From NCBI GenBank assembly GCA_965223775.1, contig OZ245021.1, forward strand, positions 1,426,001 to 1,490,000: a stretch of 64,000 nucleotides of DNA, written 5' to 3'. This document shows, piece by piece, positions 57,044 through 64,000 of this stretch. The stretch is from JAJDXW01 sp965223775. GTDB lineage: Bacteria > Pseudomonadota > Gammaproteobacteria > HK1. A program made the translations under genes and the position numbers. Below the pieces are notes generated by a model. The model was not told the origin of the DNA. It saw nothing but the letters and a program-made list of their open reading frames with translations, and did not search any database. Position 1 is the stretch's first letter, and each line of letters begins with the position of its first letter.

Positions 57044-58323
57044 TCTTCGCCTTCTCCGCCTTTCTCGCATTCCTGTTGATCGGGACTCCAATCGTTTTCG
57101 TGCTCGGCATCGCGGCCACCCTGACCCTGCTCATCACCACCGACGTGCCCCTCACCATCGTCTCCCAGCGCATCTACGACGGCCTCAATTCCTTCACCAT
57201 CATGGCGATCCCGTTCTTCGTGTTCGCCGGAGCGATCATGGACGCGGGCGGGATCTCGCGGCGAATCGTGGACTTCGCCACCGCCCTCGTGGGGTGGATC
57301 GTGGGAAGCCTCCTCATGGTGTCGGTGGTGGCCGCGACGGGGCTCGCGGCCATCTCGGGGTCCGGATCGGCGGATGTGGCGGCGATCTCGTCGATCATGC
57401 AGCCCGAGCTGCGCAGGCGCCGGTACGACATCGACTTCTCGGCTGCGGTCATCGCGTGCTCCGGCTCGCTCGCCCAGGTCATCCCGCCCAGCCTCATGAT
57501 GGTGGTCGTGGCCCTGGTGTCGAACCTGTCGGTGGGGGCCATGTTCCTCGCCGGGGTGCTGCCGGGGCTCATGACCGTGCCGGGGCTGCTGCTCGCGGCC
57601 TGGCTCCATGCGAGGCGGGGCGGTCCCCAGTACCGGGAGGTGCAGCCGTTCACCGGGGCGCGGCTGCGGCGGACCTTCGTGCGGGCGCTCCCCGCTCTCG
57701 GGATGCCGGTCATCATCATCGGCGGGATCGTGGGGGGCGTGTTCACCCCGACGGAGGCGGCGGCGGTCGCCGTCCTGTACGGCCTCGCCGTCGCGATCGG
57801 CATCCATCGCGACCTCCGATTCCGCGAGCTGCCGGCCCTCGTGCTGCGGGCCGCGGCCCTCTCGGCGGCGGTGATGATCATCATCGGCACGGCCAGCATC
57901 TTCGGCTGGCTGGTGGCGAACGCCAACGTCCCCGCCCTTCTTGCCGCCTGGATCAAGACCGTTTCCGAGCAGCCCTGGACCTATCTCCTGCTCATCAACG
58001 TCATGCTCATGGCGGTGGGGATGTTCATGGAGAGCCTCGCCGCCATCCTGATCCTCGTGCCGGTGCTGATGCCCATTGCGATCGACTTCGGGATCCATCC
58101 GGTGCACTTCGGCCTGGTGGTGGTGATGAACTTCGCGATCGGGATGGTGACCCCGCCCTACGGAATTACCCTCTTCGTCGCCTCCAGCATCGCCGAGCGG
58201 AGCATCGTCCAGGTGTCGCGGCGCATGTTCTGGCCGTGGCTGATGATGACCGCGATCCTGGTGCTGGTGACCTACGTGCCGGACATCCCGCTCTTCCTGC
58301 CACGGCTCGTGGGGCTCCTGTAG
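57040..58323 (+). CDS. dctM: TRAP transporter large permease (DctM family)
   Basis: 427 residues with about 12 membrane helices: FLAFLLIGTPIVFVLGIAA, SFTIMAIPFFVFAGAIMDAGGISRRIVDFA, GSGSADVAAISSIMQPELRR, SLAQVIPPSLMMVVVA (the P-P-S ion-site loop), GGIVGGVFTPTEAAAVAV, and MVTPPYGITLFVASSIA. It is the sodium-driven transport subunit for organic acids. The start is GTG at 57040, overlapping dctQ. With dctP and dctQ it makes a complete transporter, preceded by a DHDPS-family lyase gene. Confidence 0.93.
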   Translation: MIFAFSAFLAFLLIGTPIVFVLGIAATLTLLITTDVPLTIVSQRIYDGLNSFTIMAIPFFVFAGAIMDAGGISRRIVDFATALVGWIVGSLLMVSVVAATGLAAISGSGSADVAAISSIMQPELRRRRYDIDFSAAVIACSGSLAQVIPPSLMMVVVALVSNLSVGAMFLAGVLPGLMTVPGLLLAAWLHARRGGPQYREVQPFTGARLRRTFVRALPALGMPVIIIGGIVGGVFTPTEAAAVAVLYGLAVAIGIHRDLRFRELPALVLRAAALSAAVMIIIGTASIFGWLVANANVPALLAAWIKTVSEQPWTYLLLINVMLMAVGMFMESLAAILILVPVLMPIAIDFGIHPVHFGLVVVMNFAIGMVTPPYGITLFVASSIAERSIVQVSRRMFWPWLMMTAILVLVTYVPDIPLFLPRLVGLL

Positions 58324-58699
58324 GCCGCGGCGGATCGAAGGGAGGCGCCACCGCGCCCGACACCGGGGCCATCCGGAACCCGCTTCTGACGCCCCTGCCC
58401 GTCGGTCATCCTCCCGCAATGCGACAACCGGTGCGCTGACAGCAGGCATCACCGGTTGCCCGGATGCTTGCCTGTGACCTCGATGGCTTGTCCCGGCGGA
58501 CAGGGAACGGGACCGCGCCGGGACGGGTGGTCCGCTGTCGAGGGGTCGCGGCGCGGGCGGGCCGGAACTCGCGCCGAGAGCGTCGTCGTTGCCAGCGGCC
58601 CTGGCCTTGTCCACGGAGTCAGCTCGAAGCTTCGTGGCCGTTCGGAGAGCGGCCGCCGCGTCACGCAGGTTGTGGGCGCCCAGGGTGCCGCGTTGGGTG
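58324..58699. other. intergenic, no recognised feature
   Basis: Apart from GC-driven open frames on both strands, nothing can be supported here. A few short GC palindromes occur, none followed by a T-run. The last 100 bases before the next gene are the promoter-operator region listed separately. Confidence 0.4.
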
Positions 58700-58766
58700 T
58701 TGACACCTGCCTGAAGAGTGCTAGCATCGTCCTGCAATATTTATCAATGACTGAAATTTATTTCAG
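58700..58766 (+). promoter_or_regulatory. promoter and palindromic operator of the sugar ABC operon
   Basis: TTGACA (58700-58705), a 16-base spacer and TAGCAT (58722-58727) make a good sigma-70 promoter. About 20 bases downstream stands the perfect inverted repeat CTGAAATTTATTTCAG (58751-58766: 7-bp arms, 2-bp centre) in the only AT-rich stretch of the region. A repressor on this site would block elongation or initiation. The SorC-type regulator encoded at the end of the same operon is the obvious candidate. Confidence 0.65.
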
Positions 58767-58827
58767 ACAGCGTCCCGGAAGACGCTGCGCACAGGACTGA
58801 CAACGCAGGCACTCGAAGGAGGACAGC

Positions 58828-59844
58828 ATGAAACTCGGAAATGCAACGCAGCTCGTCGCGTCCGCCGCGCTCGCTCTGGCGGCGGTCGGTACAAGCACTT
58901 CGGCTCAGGCGGACAGCAAGCTCACCTGCAAGCCCGGCGAAACCTACATCATGAACGTGATGGTGTCGGCACACCCCTACTGGGTGCCGGTCTACGAAGG
59001 CTTCAAGCAGGCCGCCGCCGCAATGGGGGGGTGCGAAACGGTCTTCTCCGGCACGCCCGACTACGACATCGCCAAGCAGATCGCGTCCTTCGAGCAGGAC
59101 CTGGTCAAGCAGCCGGCCGGCATCCTGCTCCACCCGATGCAGGCCGACCCCTTCATCGACCCGATCAACCGCGCCATTGAGGCAGGGATCGAGATCGTGA
59201 CCTTCGCCGCGGACTCGCCCAGGTCGAACCGCACCTCGTACATCACGTCCGACAACGTGGCGGAAGCGAAGTTCGCCGCTGAGGAGATCGTGGCGCAGAT
59301 TGGCGACAGCGCGGAGTACGCGGTGCTTGAAAACCCGGGCCAGAGCAACCACGACCTTCGCGTGACCGCTCTCATCGGCTACATGGGGGAGAACTACCCC
59401 AACATGAAGCTGGTCGGTCGGCAAGCGTCGAACCAGGACAGCAACGCTGCCTATCGCGCGACGGCGTCGATGATTCAGGCGAATCCCAATCTGGGCGCAA
59501 TCTGGATCCCCGAGGCCGGGTCGGCCGAGGGCGCGGTCGCGGCGGTGCTGGAGGCCAAGGCGAACGTGCTGGTCATGCACGCGGACATCACGCCCACCAC
59601 GCTCGAGCACATCAAGGCCGGAAACATCCACATGGCATTGAGCCCCAATCAGGGCGTACAGGGCTTCGTGGGTTTCATTGCGACCTTCCTGGCCGCGCAC
59701 TCCGACCTGATCGATCCCTTCAACGACTACAAGATCTCCGGCTACAACCCGATGCGGATCCCGTACATTGACAACGGGTTTTCGGTCATCACCAAGGACA
59801 ACGCCGATGCGTTCGACCTGAACGCCTACATGACGAACCGTTGA
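58828..59844 (+). CDS. sugar ABC transporter periplasmic binding protein (RbsB/LacI-like fold)
   Basis: 338 residues with a Sec signal (ASAALALAAVGTSTSAQA, cleavage near residue 28), then YIMNVMVSAHPYWVPVYEGFKQAAAAMGGCETVFSGTPDYDIAKQIASFEQDLVKQPAGILLHPMQADPFIDPINRAIEAGIEIVTFAADSP. This is the cluster-B binding-protein pattern (ribose, galactose, AI-2, erythritol). The two Cys residues (in LTCKPGE and GGCETV) could form a disulfide. GGAGGA precedes the ATG. The ATPase, permease, regulator and a reductase gene follow, so a sugar or polyol ligand is likely. Confidence 0.9.
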   Translation: MKLGNATQLVASAALALAAVGTSTSAQADSKLTCKPGETYIMNVMVSAHPYWVPVYEGFKQAAAAMGGCETVFSGTPDYDIAKQIASFEQDLVKQPAGILLHPMQADPFIDPINRAIEAGIEIVTFAADSPRSNRTSYITSDNVAEAKFAAEEIVAQIGDSAEYAVLENPGQSNHDLRVTALIGYMGENYPNMKLVGRQASNQDSNAAYRATASMIQANPNLGAIWIPEAGSAEGAVAAVLEAKANVLVMHADITPTTLEHIKAGNIHMALSPNQGVQGFVGFIATFLAAHSDLIDPFNDYKISGYNPMRIPYIDNGFSVITKDNADAFDLNAYMTNR

Positions 59845-59862
59845 TCCGGGCCGCCGAGGCTC

Positions 59863-59913
59863 ACGAGGAGGCTGTCCGCAGATCGCCCGACAGGCGGCGG
59901 ACAGCCTCCTCGT
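59863..59913 (+). terminator. strong stem-loop between binding-protein and ATPase genes
   Basis: ACGAGGAGGCTGTCCGC (59863-59879) and GCGGACAGCCTCCTCGT (59897-59913) pair perfectly over 17 bp with a 17-base loop. There is no T-run, so it is probably a barrier to 3' exonucleases or a partial terminator that raises the amount of binding protein relative to the membrane genes. Confidence 0.75.
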
Positions 59914-59958
59914 TCCGGATCGCTCCGAGCGTTCCCGCCAGCAAAGGCCCTCTCCGCC

Positions 59959-61494
59959 ATGTCTTCCGAAGTCATTCTGAAGATATCGAATCTCAGCAAG
60001 TCGTTCGGCGCGGTCCAGGCGTTGCGCGGCGTGGATTTCGAGCTGCGCCGCGGCGAGATCCATGCAATCGCGGGGGAGAACGGGGCCGGGAAGTCGACCT
60101 TGATGAACGTGATCGACGGCATCCTTCAGCCGGACAGCGGCGAGATGATGTTCGATGGACAGCCGGTCCGGATCGCGTCGCCGGCCGAGGCGCAGCAGCT
60201 TGGCGTCGGATTCGTGCATCAGGAGGTCGCTCTTTGTCCCGATGTCTCGGTCGCCGAGAACATCTTCATGTCCACGACGAGTACCAGTCGCGCATTCCTG
60301 CTGGATTACAAGGACCTGCGTCGCCGTGCACGCGAAGTGTTCGCGGAGCTCAGCGACATCGATCCCGATTTGCTCGTGCGTGACCTCTCAATCTCGTATC
60401 GGCAGCTCGTAGAGATTGCCAAGGCGCTGACCTTGGACTGCCGGATTCTCATTCTGGATGAGCCCACGGCCGCGTTGACCGATCGAGAGGCGCAAGTACT
60501 CTTCGGCATCATGCGCAAGCTCGCCGGTCAGGGCATCTCGATCATCTATATCTCGCACCGCATGGTCGAGATCTTCGAGAACTGCGACCGCGTTACCGTC
60601 TTCCGTGATGGTCGATACATCATGACCCGGAACGTGGCCGACATCGCGCCTGGCGATGTCGTCAGCGCCATGGTCGGGCGGGTGATCGAGAACCTGTATC
60701 CCGCAAAGCAGGATCCGGCCGAGGCCAGCACGGACGTCGTGCTCGAAGTACGCAACCTGAGCGACGCCAAGCGATTCCGCGACGTGTCGTTCACGCTCCT
60801 GCGCGGGGAAATCCTCGGCATCGCCGGGCTCATCGGCGCGGGGCGCAGTGAGATCGTCAAGGGGATTTGCCGCCTCGAGGGCGATGTTGTCGGCGAGGTG
60901 TGGCTGAAGGGCCGCAAGCTCGATCTGTCGCACTATCGCGACTGCATCGCCGAAGGCATGGCGTACCTGTCCGAGGATCGCAAGGGCGACGGCGTCTTTG
61001 TGGACATGCCGATCGCGGCAAATGTCTCTGCCCTGGCGCTCCCGCAGGTGGCTTCGCGGGCAGGTGTCATCGACGCATCGCGCGAAGCCGGCCAAGCCGA
61101 ACGCCTCGGGGCACGGCTCGACCTCAAGTACGGACACATCCACAATCCCGTCTCCTCCCTTTCGGGAGGCAATCAGCAAAAGGTCGCGTTGGCCAAGATG
61201 CTCTCGGTCAACCCTCGGGTCATCTTTCTCGACGAGCCGACGCGTGGCGTCGACGTGGGCGCGAAGGCCGAGATCCACGGCATTCTGCGCGGACTTGCGA
61301 GCGAGGGAGTCGGCATCGTGGTCATCTCATCCGAGCTGCCGGAGCTCATCGGCGTCTGCGACCGCGTGCTGGTCGTGCGCGAAGGCCGGATCAGCGGCCA
61401 GGTCACCGGCGACGACATGACGGAAGGGAACATCATGCACCTCGCCTCGGTCACCGGCGCCGAAGCGGGGACCATGCAGTGCGAGAGGTCGTGA
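59959..61494 (+). CDS. sugar ABC transporter ATP-binding protein, two-domain (RbsA/MglA type)
   Basis: 511 residues with two fused nucleotide-binding domains. The first has Walker A GENGAGKST near 39, the signature-like LSISYRQ, Walker B LILDEPTAAL and ISHRM. The second has a degenerate Walker A GLIGAGRSE, signature LSGGNQQK, Walker B IFLDEPTRGVDVGAKAE and the H-loop His replaced by Ser in ISSELPEL. The degenerate second half is normal for RbsA/XylG/MglA. The ATG at 59959 has no strong ribosome site. It is coupled to the permease gene, whose alternative GTG start overlaps its stop. Confidence 0.93.
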   Translation: MSSEVILKISNLSKSFGAVQALRGVDFELRRGEIHAIAGENGAGKSTLMNVIDGILQPDSGEMMFDGQPVRIASPAEAQQLGVGFVHQEVALCPDVSVAENIFMSTTSTSRAFLLDYKDLRRRAREVFAELSDIDPDLLVRDLSISYRQLVEIAKALTLDCRILILDEPTAALTDREAQVLFGIMRKLAGQGISIIYISHRMVEIFENCDRVTVFRDGRYIMTRNVADIAPGDVVSAMVGRVIENLYPAKQDPAEASTDVVLEVRNLSDAKRFRDVSFTLLRGEILGIAGLIGAGRSEIVKGICRLEGDVVGEVWLKGRKLDLSHYRDCIAEGMAYLSEDRKGDGVFVDMPIAANVSALALPQVASRAGVIDASREAGQAERLGARLDLKYGHIHNPVSSLSGGNQQKVALAKMLSVNPRVIFLDEPTRGVDVGAKAEIHGILRGLASEGVGIVVISSELPELIGVCDRVLVVREGRISGQVTGDDMTEGNIMHLASVTGAEAGTMQCERS

Positions 61495-61508
61495 CCGGAG
61501 CGGTCCGC

Positions 61509-62498
61509 ATGTCGGGGGAAGGCGGCAAGCCAGCCGGGCTGGCAGAGATGCTCAAGTCCTTGCTCGGGGCCCGCGAGACCGGGCTGATCGCGATCATCGT
61601 GGTGCTGTGCGTGGTGATGTCGTTCGCCTCCCCGTACTTCCTGACCTGGGTGAATATCCGTGCGATGACCCTCGTGTTCGCGGTCGAGGGCATCGTGGTG
61701 ATCGGCATGACGATTCTGTTGATTGCGGGCGGGATCGACCTTTCGGTCGGCTCGGTGACGGCCCTGGCCATGGTGATCGCGGGCTGGCTGTTCCTGAACG
61801 GCGTCGATCCGTGGGTCGCGTCGGCGATCTCCATCGCCGCCTGTACCGGGATCGGCGCGACGATGGGGTTCTTCGTCACACGGGTAGGACTGCACCATTT
61901 CATCGTCTCCCTTGCGGTGATGGTCATCGCCCGGGGCGCGTGCCTGCTGGGAACCGGCGGGCGCCCGCTCGGGCTCTACACCCTGCCGCCCGAGTTCAAG
62001 TTCATCGGCCAGGGAGCCATCGGCCCGATCCCGGTGATCATCATCGTCTTCGTCGTCTCGGTCGTGGTGTTCGATTTCCTGGTGCGGCGCACCACGATGT
62101 TCCGCAAGGTGTTCTACACCGGGAGCAATGAACGGGCCGCGACATACTCCGGCATCCGCACGAAGAAGGTCCTCTTTCTGACCACCACGCTGTGTTCGGC
62201 GCTGTGCGGGGTGGCGGGCATCATCTACATGGCGCGGTTCGGATCGGCCCAGCCGACCTTCGGGCTCGGGATGGAGCTGAACGTGATTGCCGCGGCGGTC
62301 ATTGGCGGGGCCAGTCTGTCGGGAGGCACCGGCACGATTCTCGGGGGGATCCTGGGAGCGATTCTGCTTTCGGTCGTATCCAGCTCACTCACCCTGCTCG
62401 ATGTATCGGTCTACTGGCAGGACATCATCCGGGGTTCCATCCTGCTCGCGGCGGTGTCCTTCGACCACTACTTCAACAAGCGGCGCGCTTCAGCCTGA
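61509..62498 (+). CDS. sugar ABC transporter permease (RbsC type)
   Basis: 329 residues with about nine membrane helices: LIAIIVVLCVVMSFASPYFLTWVNIRAM, VVIGMTILLIAGGIDLSVGSVTALAMVIAGWLF (the GGIDLSVGS motif of RbsC-like permeases), and LNVIAAAVIGGASLSGGTGTILGGILGAILL. The ATG at 61509 with GGAG 8 bases upstream is preferred; GTG at 61491, overlapping the ATPase stop by 4 bases, would add six residues. It forms the dimeric pore with the RbsA-like ATPase. Confidence 0.91.
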   Translation: MSGEGGKPAGLAEMLKSLLGARETGLIAIIVVLCVVMSFASPYFLTWVNIRAMTLVFAVEGIVVIGMTILLIAGGIDLSVGSVTALAMVIAGWLFLNGVDPWVASAISIAACTGIGATMGFFVTRVGLHHFIVSLAVMVIARGACLLGTGGRPLGLYTLPPEFKFIGQGAIGPIPVIIIVFVVSVVVFDFLVRRTTMFRKVFYTGSNERAATYSGIRTKKVLFLTTTLCSALCGVAGIIYMARFGSAQPTFGLGMELNVIAAAVIGGASLSGGTGTILGGILGAILLSVVSSSLTLLDVSVYWQDIIRGSILLAAVSFDHYFNKRRASA

Positions 62499-62519
62499 GG
62501 CGAATGACGAGGAAAGGCC

Positions 62520-63497
62520 ATGGCCGGCGAACTGGAAAGCCTCGATTTCGATCTGGTCCGACGGATCCATACCGTTCTGGCAATGCATTTTCTGGAAGGA
62601 AAGAAGCAGTCCGAGATCTCGGCGCTGCTGAACCTGTCCACGGCCAAGGTCAACCGCCTGATCAAGCAGGGCCGTGAATTGGGGATGGTGCAGATCTCGA
62701 TCAACAGCCCCTACCAGCGCCTGGTCGATCTCGAACAGGAACTGATCGCGCGCTGGTCTCTTGACAGCGCCCTCGTCGTCCCGGCGGTCACCGACAACCC
62801 GATCACGACACTGGGCCAGGTGGGCGCCGCCGCGGGGAACCTGTTGATCGAAGCAGTCCGGGACGGAGACACGATCGCGATTTCCGGGGGCAAGGCGGTC
62901 CGCGCAACGATCGAGCACCTGTCCACCGATCGGTCCCTGGACGTCAACGTGGCGCCAATGACGGGCGGGGTTCAGGGCCAGCACTATACCGACGTCAACC
63001 ATCTCGCCACGCTCCTGGCCGAGAGGCTGGGCGGACAGGCCACCCTGATCCACGCGCCGCTATTCGCGGAGACCCCGGATGAACGAGACATGTTGATGTC
63101 CGTTCGCTCCGTGCGGGACGTCTTCGATGCCGCCCGCAATGCATCCATTGCCCTGGTCGGAATCGGTTCGGTGGCGGGCGAGCAATCGACCTTCTACGAA
63201 GCCCACCCCGCGGTGGAGGACGTTCGCCGGGCGCTCGCGAACAGCGATGTGCGCGGCGAATTCCTGGGGCACCTGATCGATGGCGACGGACGGTTGAGCG
63301 ATATCGAGTTCAATTCGCGGCTCGTCGCATTGCCGCCAGGGCAGGCGGCGCGCATCCCGACGACGGTCGGAGTCGTGTCGGGGGGTGAAAAGGTCGGTCC
63401 CCTCCGAGCGGTTCTGGGGGGCAGGTACATCAATGCCGTGGTGCTGGACGAAGAGACGGCACGCGGCGTCTTGCAGCTTGACATCGAGGGTGCATGA
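62520..63497 (+). CDS. SorC-family sugar-binding transcriptional regulator
   Basis: 325 residues. The N-terminal helix-turn-helix is HFLEGKKQSEISALLNLSTAKVNRLIKQGRELGMVQI (about 24-60). From about residue 78 comes the sugar-phosphate-sensing domain of the SorC/DeoR-C fold: LDSALVVPAV, GDTIAISGGKAVRATIEHL (the GGxT-like phosphate loop), PMTGGVQGQHYTDVN and VGIGSV. SorC proteins repress or activate sugar operons depending on bound sugar phosphate. Its place at the end of the ABC operon suggests it controls the palindrome at 58751. The ATG at 62520 has GAGGAAAGG before it. Confidence 0.91.
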   Translation: MAGELESLDFDLVRRIHTVLAMHFLEGKKQSEISALLNLSTAKVNRLIKQGRELGMVQISINSPYQRLVDLEQELIARWSLDSALVVPAVTDNPITTLGQVGAAAGNLLIEAVRDGDTIAISGGKAVRATIEHLSTDRSLDVNVAPMTGGVQGQHYTDVNHLATLLAERLGGQATLIHAPLFAETPDERDMLMSVRSVRDVFDAARNASIALVGIGSVAGEQSTFYEAHPAVEDVRRALANSDVRGEFLGHLIDGDGRLSDIEFNSRLVALPPGQAARIPTTVGVVSGGEKVGPLRAVLGGRYINAVVLDEETARGVLQLDIEGA

Positions 63498-63500
63498 GAC

Positions 63501-64000
63501 ATGAAGGGCGACATGCTGGACCGGAAGCTCGGCGACACCGACATCGTTGCATCGGCGGTGGGCCTGGGCACCTGGGCGATCGGCGGGTGGATGTGGGGAG
63601 GCACCGACGCCGCTCAATCCATTGCTGCGATACAGGCATCGGTAGACGAAGGGGTGACGCTGATCGACACCGCGCCGGCCTACGGGCGAGGCGTTGCGGA
63701 AGAGATCGTCGGGCGTGCCCTCGAGGGCCGTCGCGAAAAGGTGGTGTTGGCCACCAAGTGCGGCCTGGTATGGCACACCCGCAAGGGCAATCACTTCTTC
63801 GACGTCGATGGCCAGCCGGTTCATCGCTATCTGGGCGGTGATGGAATCGTTACTGAGGTGGAACAGAGCCTGAGGCGTTTGCGAACCGATCGCATCGACC
63901 ACTACATCACCCATTGGCAGGACCCCACCACTCCCATCGCGGAGACCATGGAGGTCCTCGAGAGCCTGAAGACCGCGGGCAAGATCCGTTCGATTGGCGC
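63501..64000 (+). CDS. aldo/keto reductase, N-terminal part
   Basis: The first 166 residues are seen; the window ends before the stop. DTAPAYGRGVAEEIVGRAL gives the catalytic Asp 56 and Tyr 61, LATKCGL gives Lys 86, and HYITHWQDP gives the His of the tetrad. VGLGTWAIGGWMWGG is the family start. These NADPH-dependent enzymes reduce sugar aldehydes or ketones. The ATG at 63501 stands 3 bases after the regulator stop, so it belongs to the sugar operon and probably handles the imported compound. Confidence 0.9.
   Translation, partial: MKGDMLDRKLGDTDIVASAVGLGTWAIGGWMWGGTDAAQSIAAIQASVDEGVTLIDTAPAYGRGVAEEIVGRALEGRREKVVLATKCGLVWHTRKGNHFFDVDGQPVHRYLGGDGIVTEVEQSLRRLRTDRIDHYITHWQDPTTPIAETMEVLESLKTAGKIRSIG

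Noticed and set aside
58456..58800. A 114-codon plus-strand open frame ahead of the sugar operon
   Set aside because: It runs through the promoter and operator candidate and has no family likeness or ribosome site.

Overview
The window is GC-rich, densely coded bacterial chromosome, probably from a member of Pseudomonadota and most likely an alphaproteobacterium. This is inferred from the mix of ABC and TRAP importers, glutathione enzymes, DHDPS-family aldolases and HcnABC-type oxidases. No rRNA, tRNA, CRISPR array or intact phage was seen, so the placement is tentative. The window cuts a gene at each end: an acetyl-CoA hydrolase/transferase (1-248, minus) and an aldo/keto reductase (63501-64000, plus).

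Region 1 (0-10 kb) holds argJ, a phosphopantetheinyl transferase, an acyl-CoA ligase, an M20 carbamoylase, two SDR enzymes, a rhodanese and an alpha/beta hydrolase. They are separated by gaps filled with private GC-rich minisatellites. Region 2 (10.3-15.7 kb) is rich in toxin-antitoxin modules: phd-vapC with a readable promoter and operator, hicB-hicA, and brnT followed by a chimeric gene in which a BrnA-like N-terminus runs into a sacsin-type GHKL ATPase interrupted by an amber codon. Region 3 (15.7-30.5 kb) is small-molecule metabolism: AIR-synthase-like protein, two LLM flavoenzymes, an ICL/PEP-mutase family lyase, glutathione reductase plus GST, and an acyl-CoA cluster (CoA ligase alpha part, hydrolase, acyl-CoA dehydrogenase, CaiB/BaiF CoA-transferase, SMP-30 lactonase).

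Region 4 (30.5-39 kb) is a mobile or defence patch: a catalytic-domain-only tyrosine recombinase, an antitoxin/Doc pair, a Uma2 nuclease, a Fic protein lacking the catalytic His, a probable group II intron remnant, a dispersed inverted-repeat element, a 1004-residue one-chain HcnA-HcnB-HcnC-like enzyme and a sterol desaturase pseudogene. Region 5 (39-47 kb) is an eight-gene operon of slightly lower GC: RidA, a five-gene ABC importer with two different ATPases, a nitrilase-family amidase and a metal-dependent cyclase/hydrolase. It looks like an uptake-and-hydrolysis module for an unidentified amide. Region 6 (47.7-58.3 kb) pairs an SsuA/THI5-type ABC importer with an aminohydrolase, two DHDPS-family aldolases and a full TRAP transporter, with a VapBC module in between. 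Region 7 (58.7-64 kb) is a sugar ABC operon with its own SorC-type regulator, a candidate promoter plus palindromic operator, and the start of an aldo/keto reductase.

Three themes recur. Toxin-antitoxin density is high (five modules plus a Fic protein). Families of non-coding inverted-repeat elements are present in two and three copies. Tandem duplications of about 74 bp span the stop codons of three unrelated genes. All functional calls come from reading motifs in the translated sequence; no database search was run.
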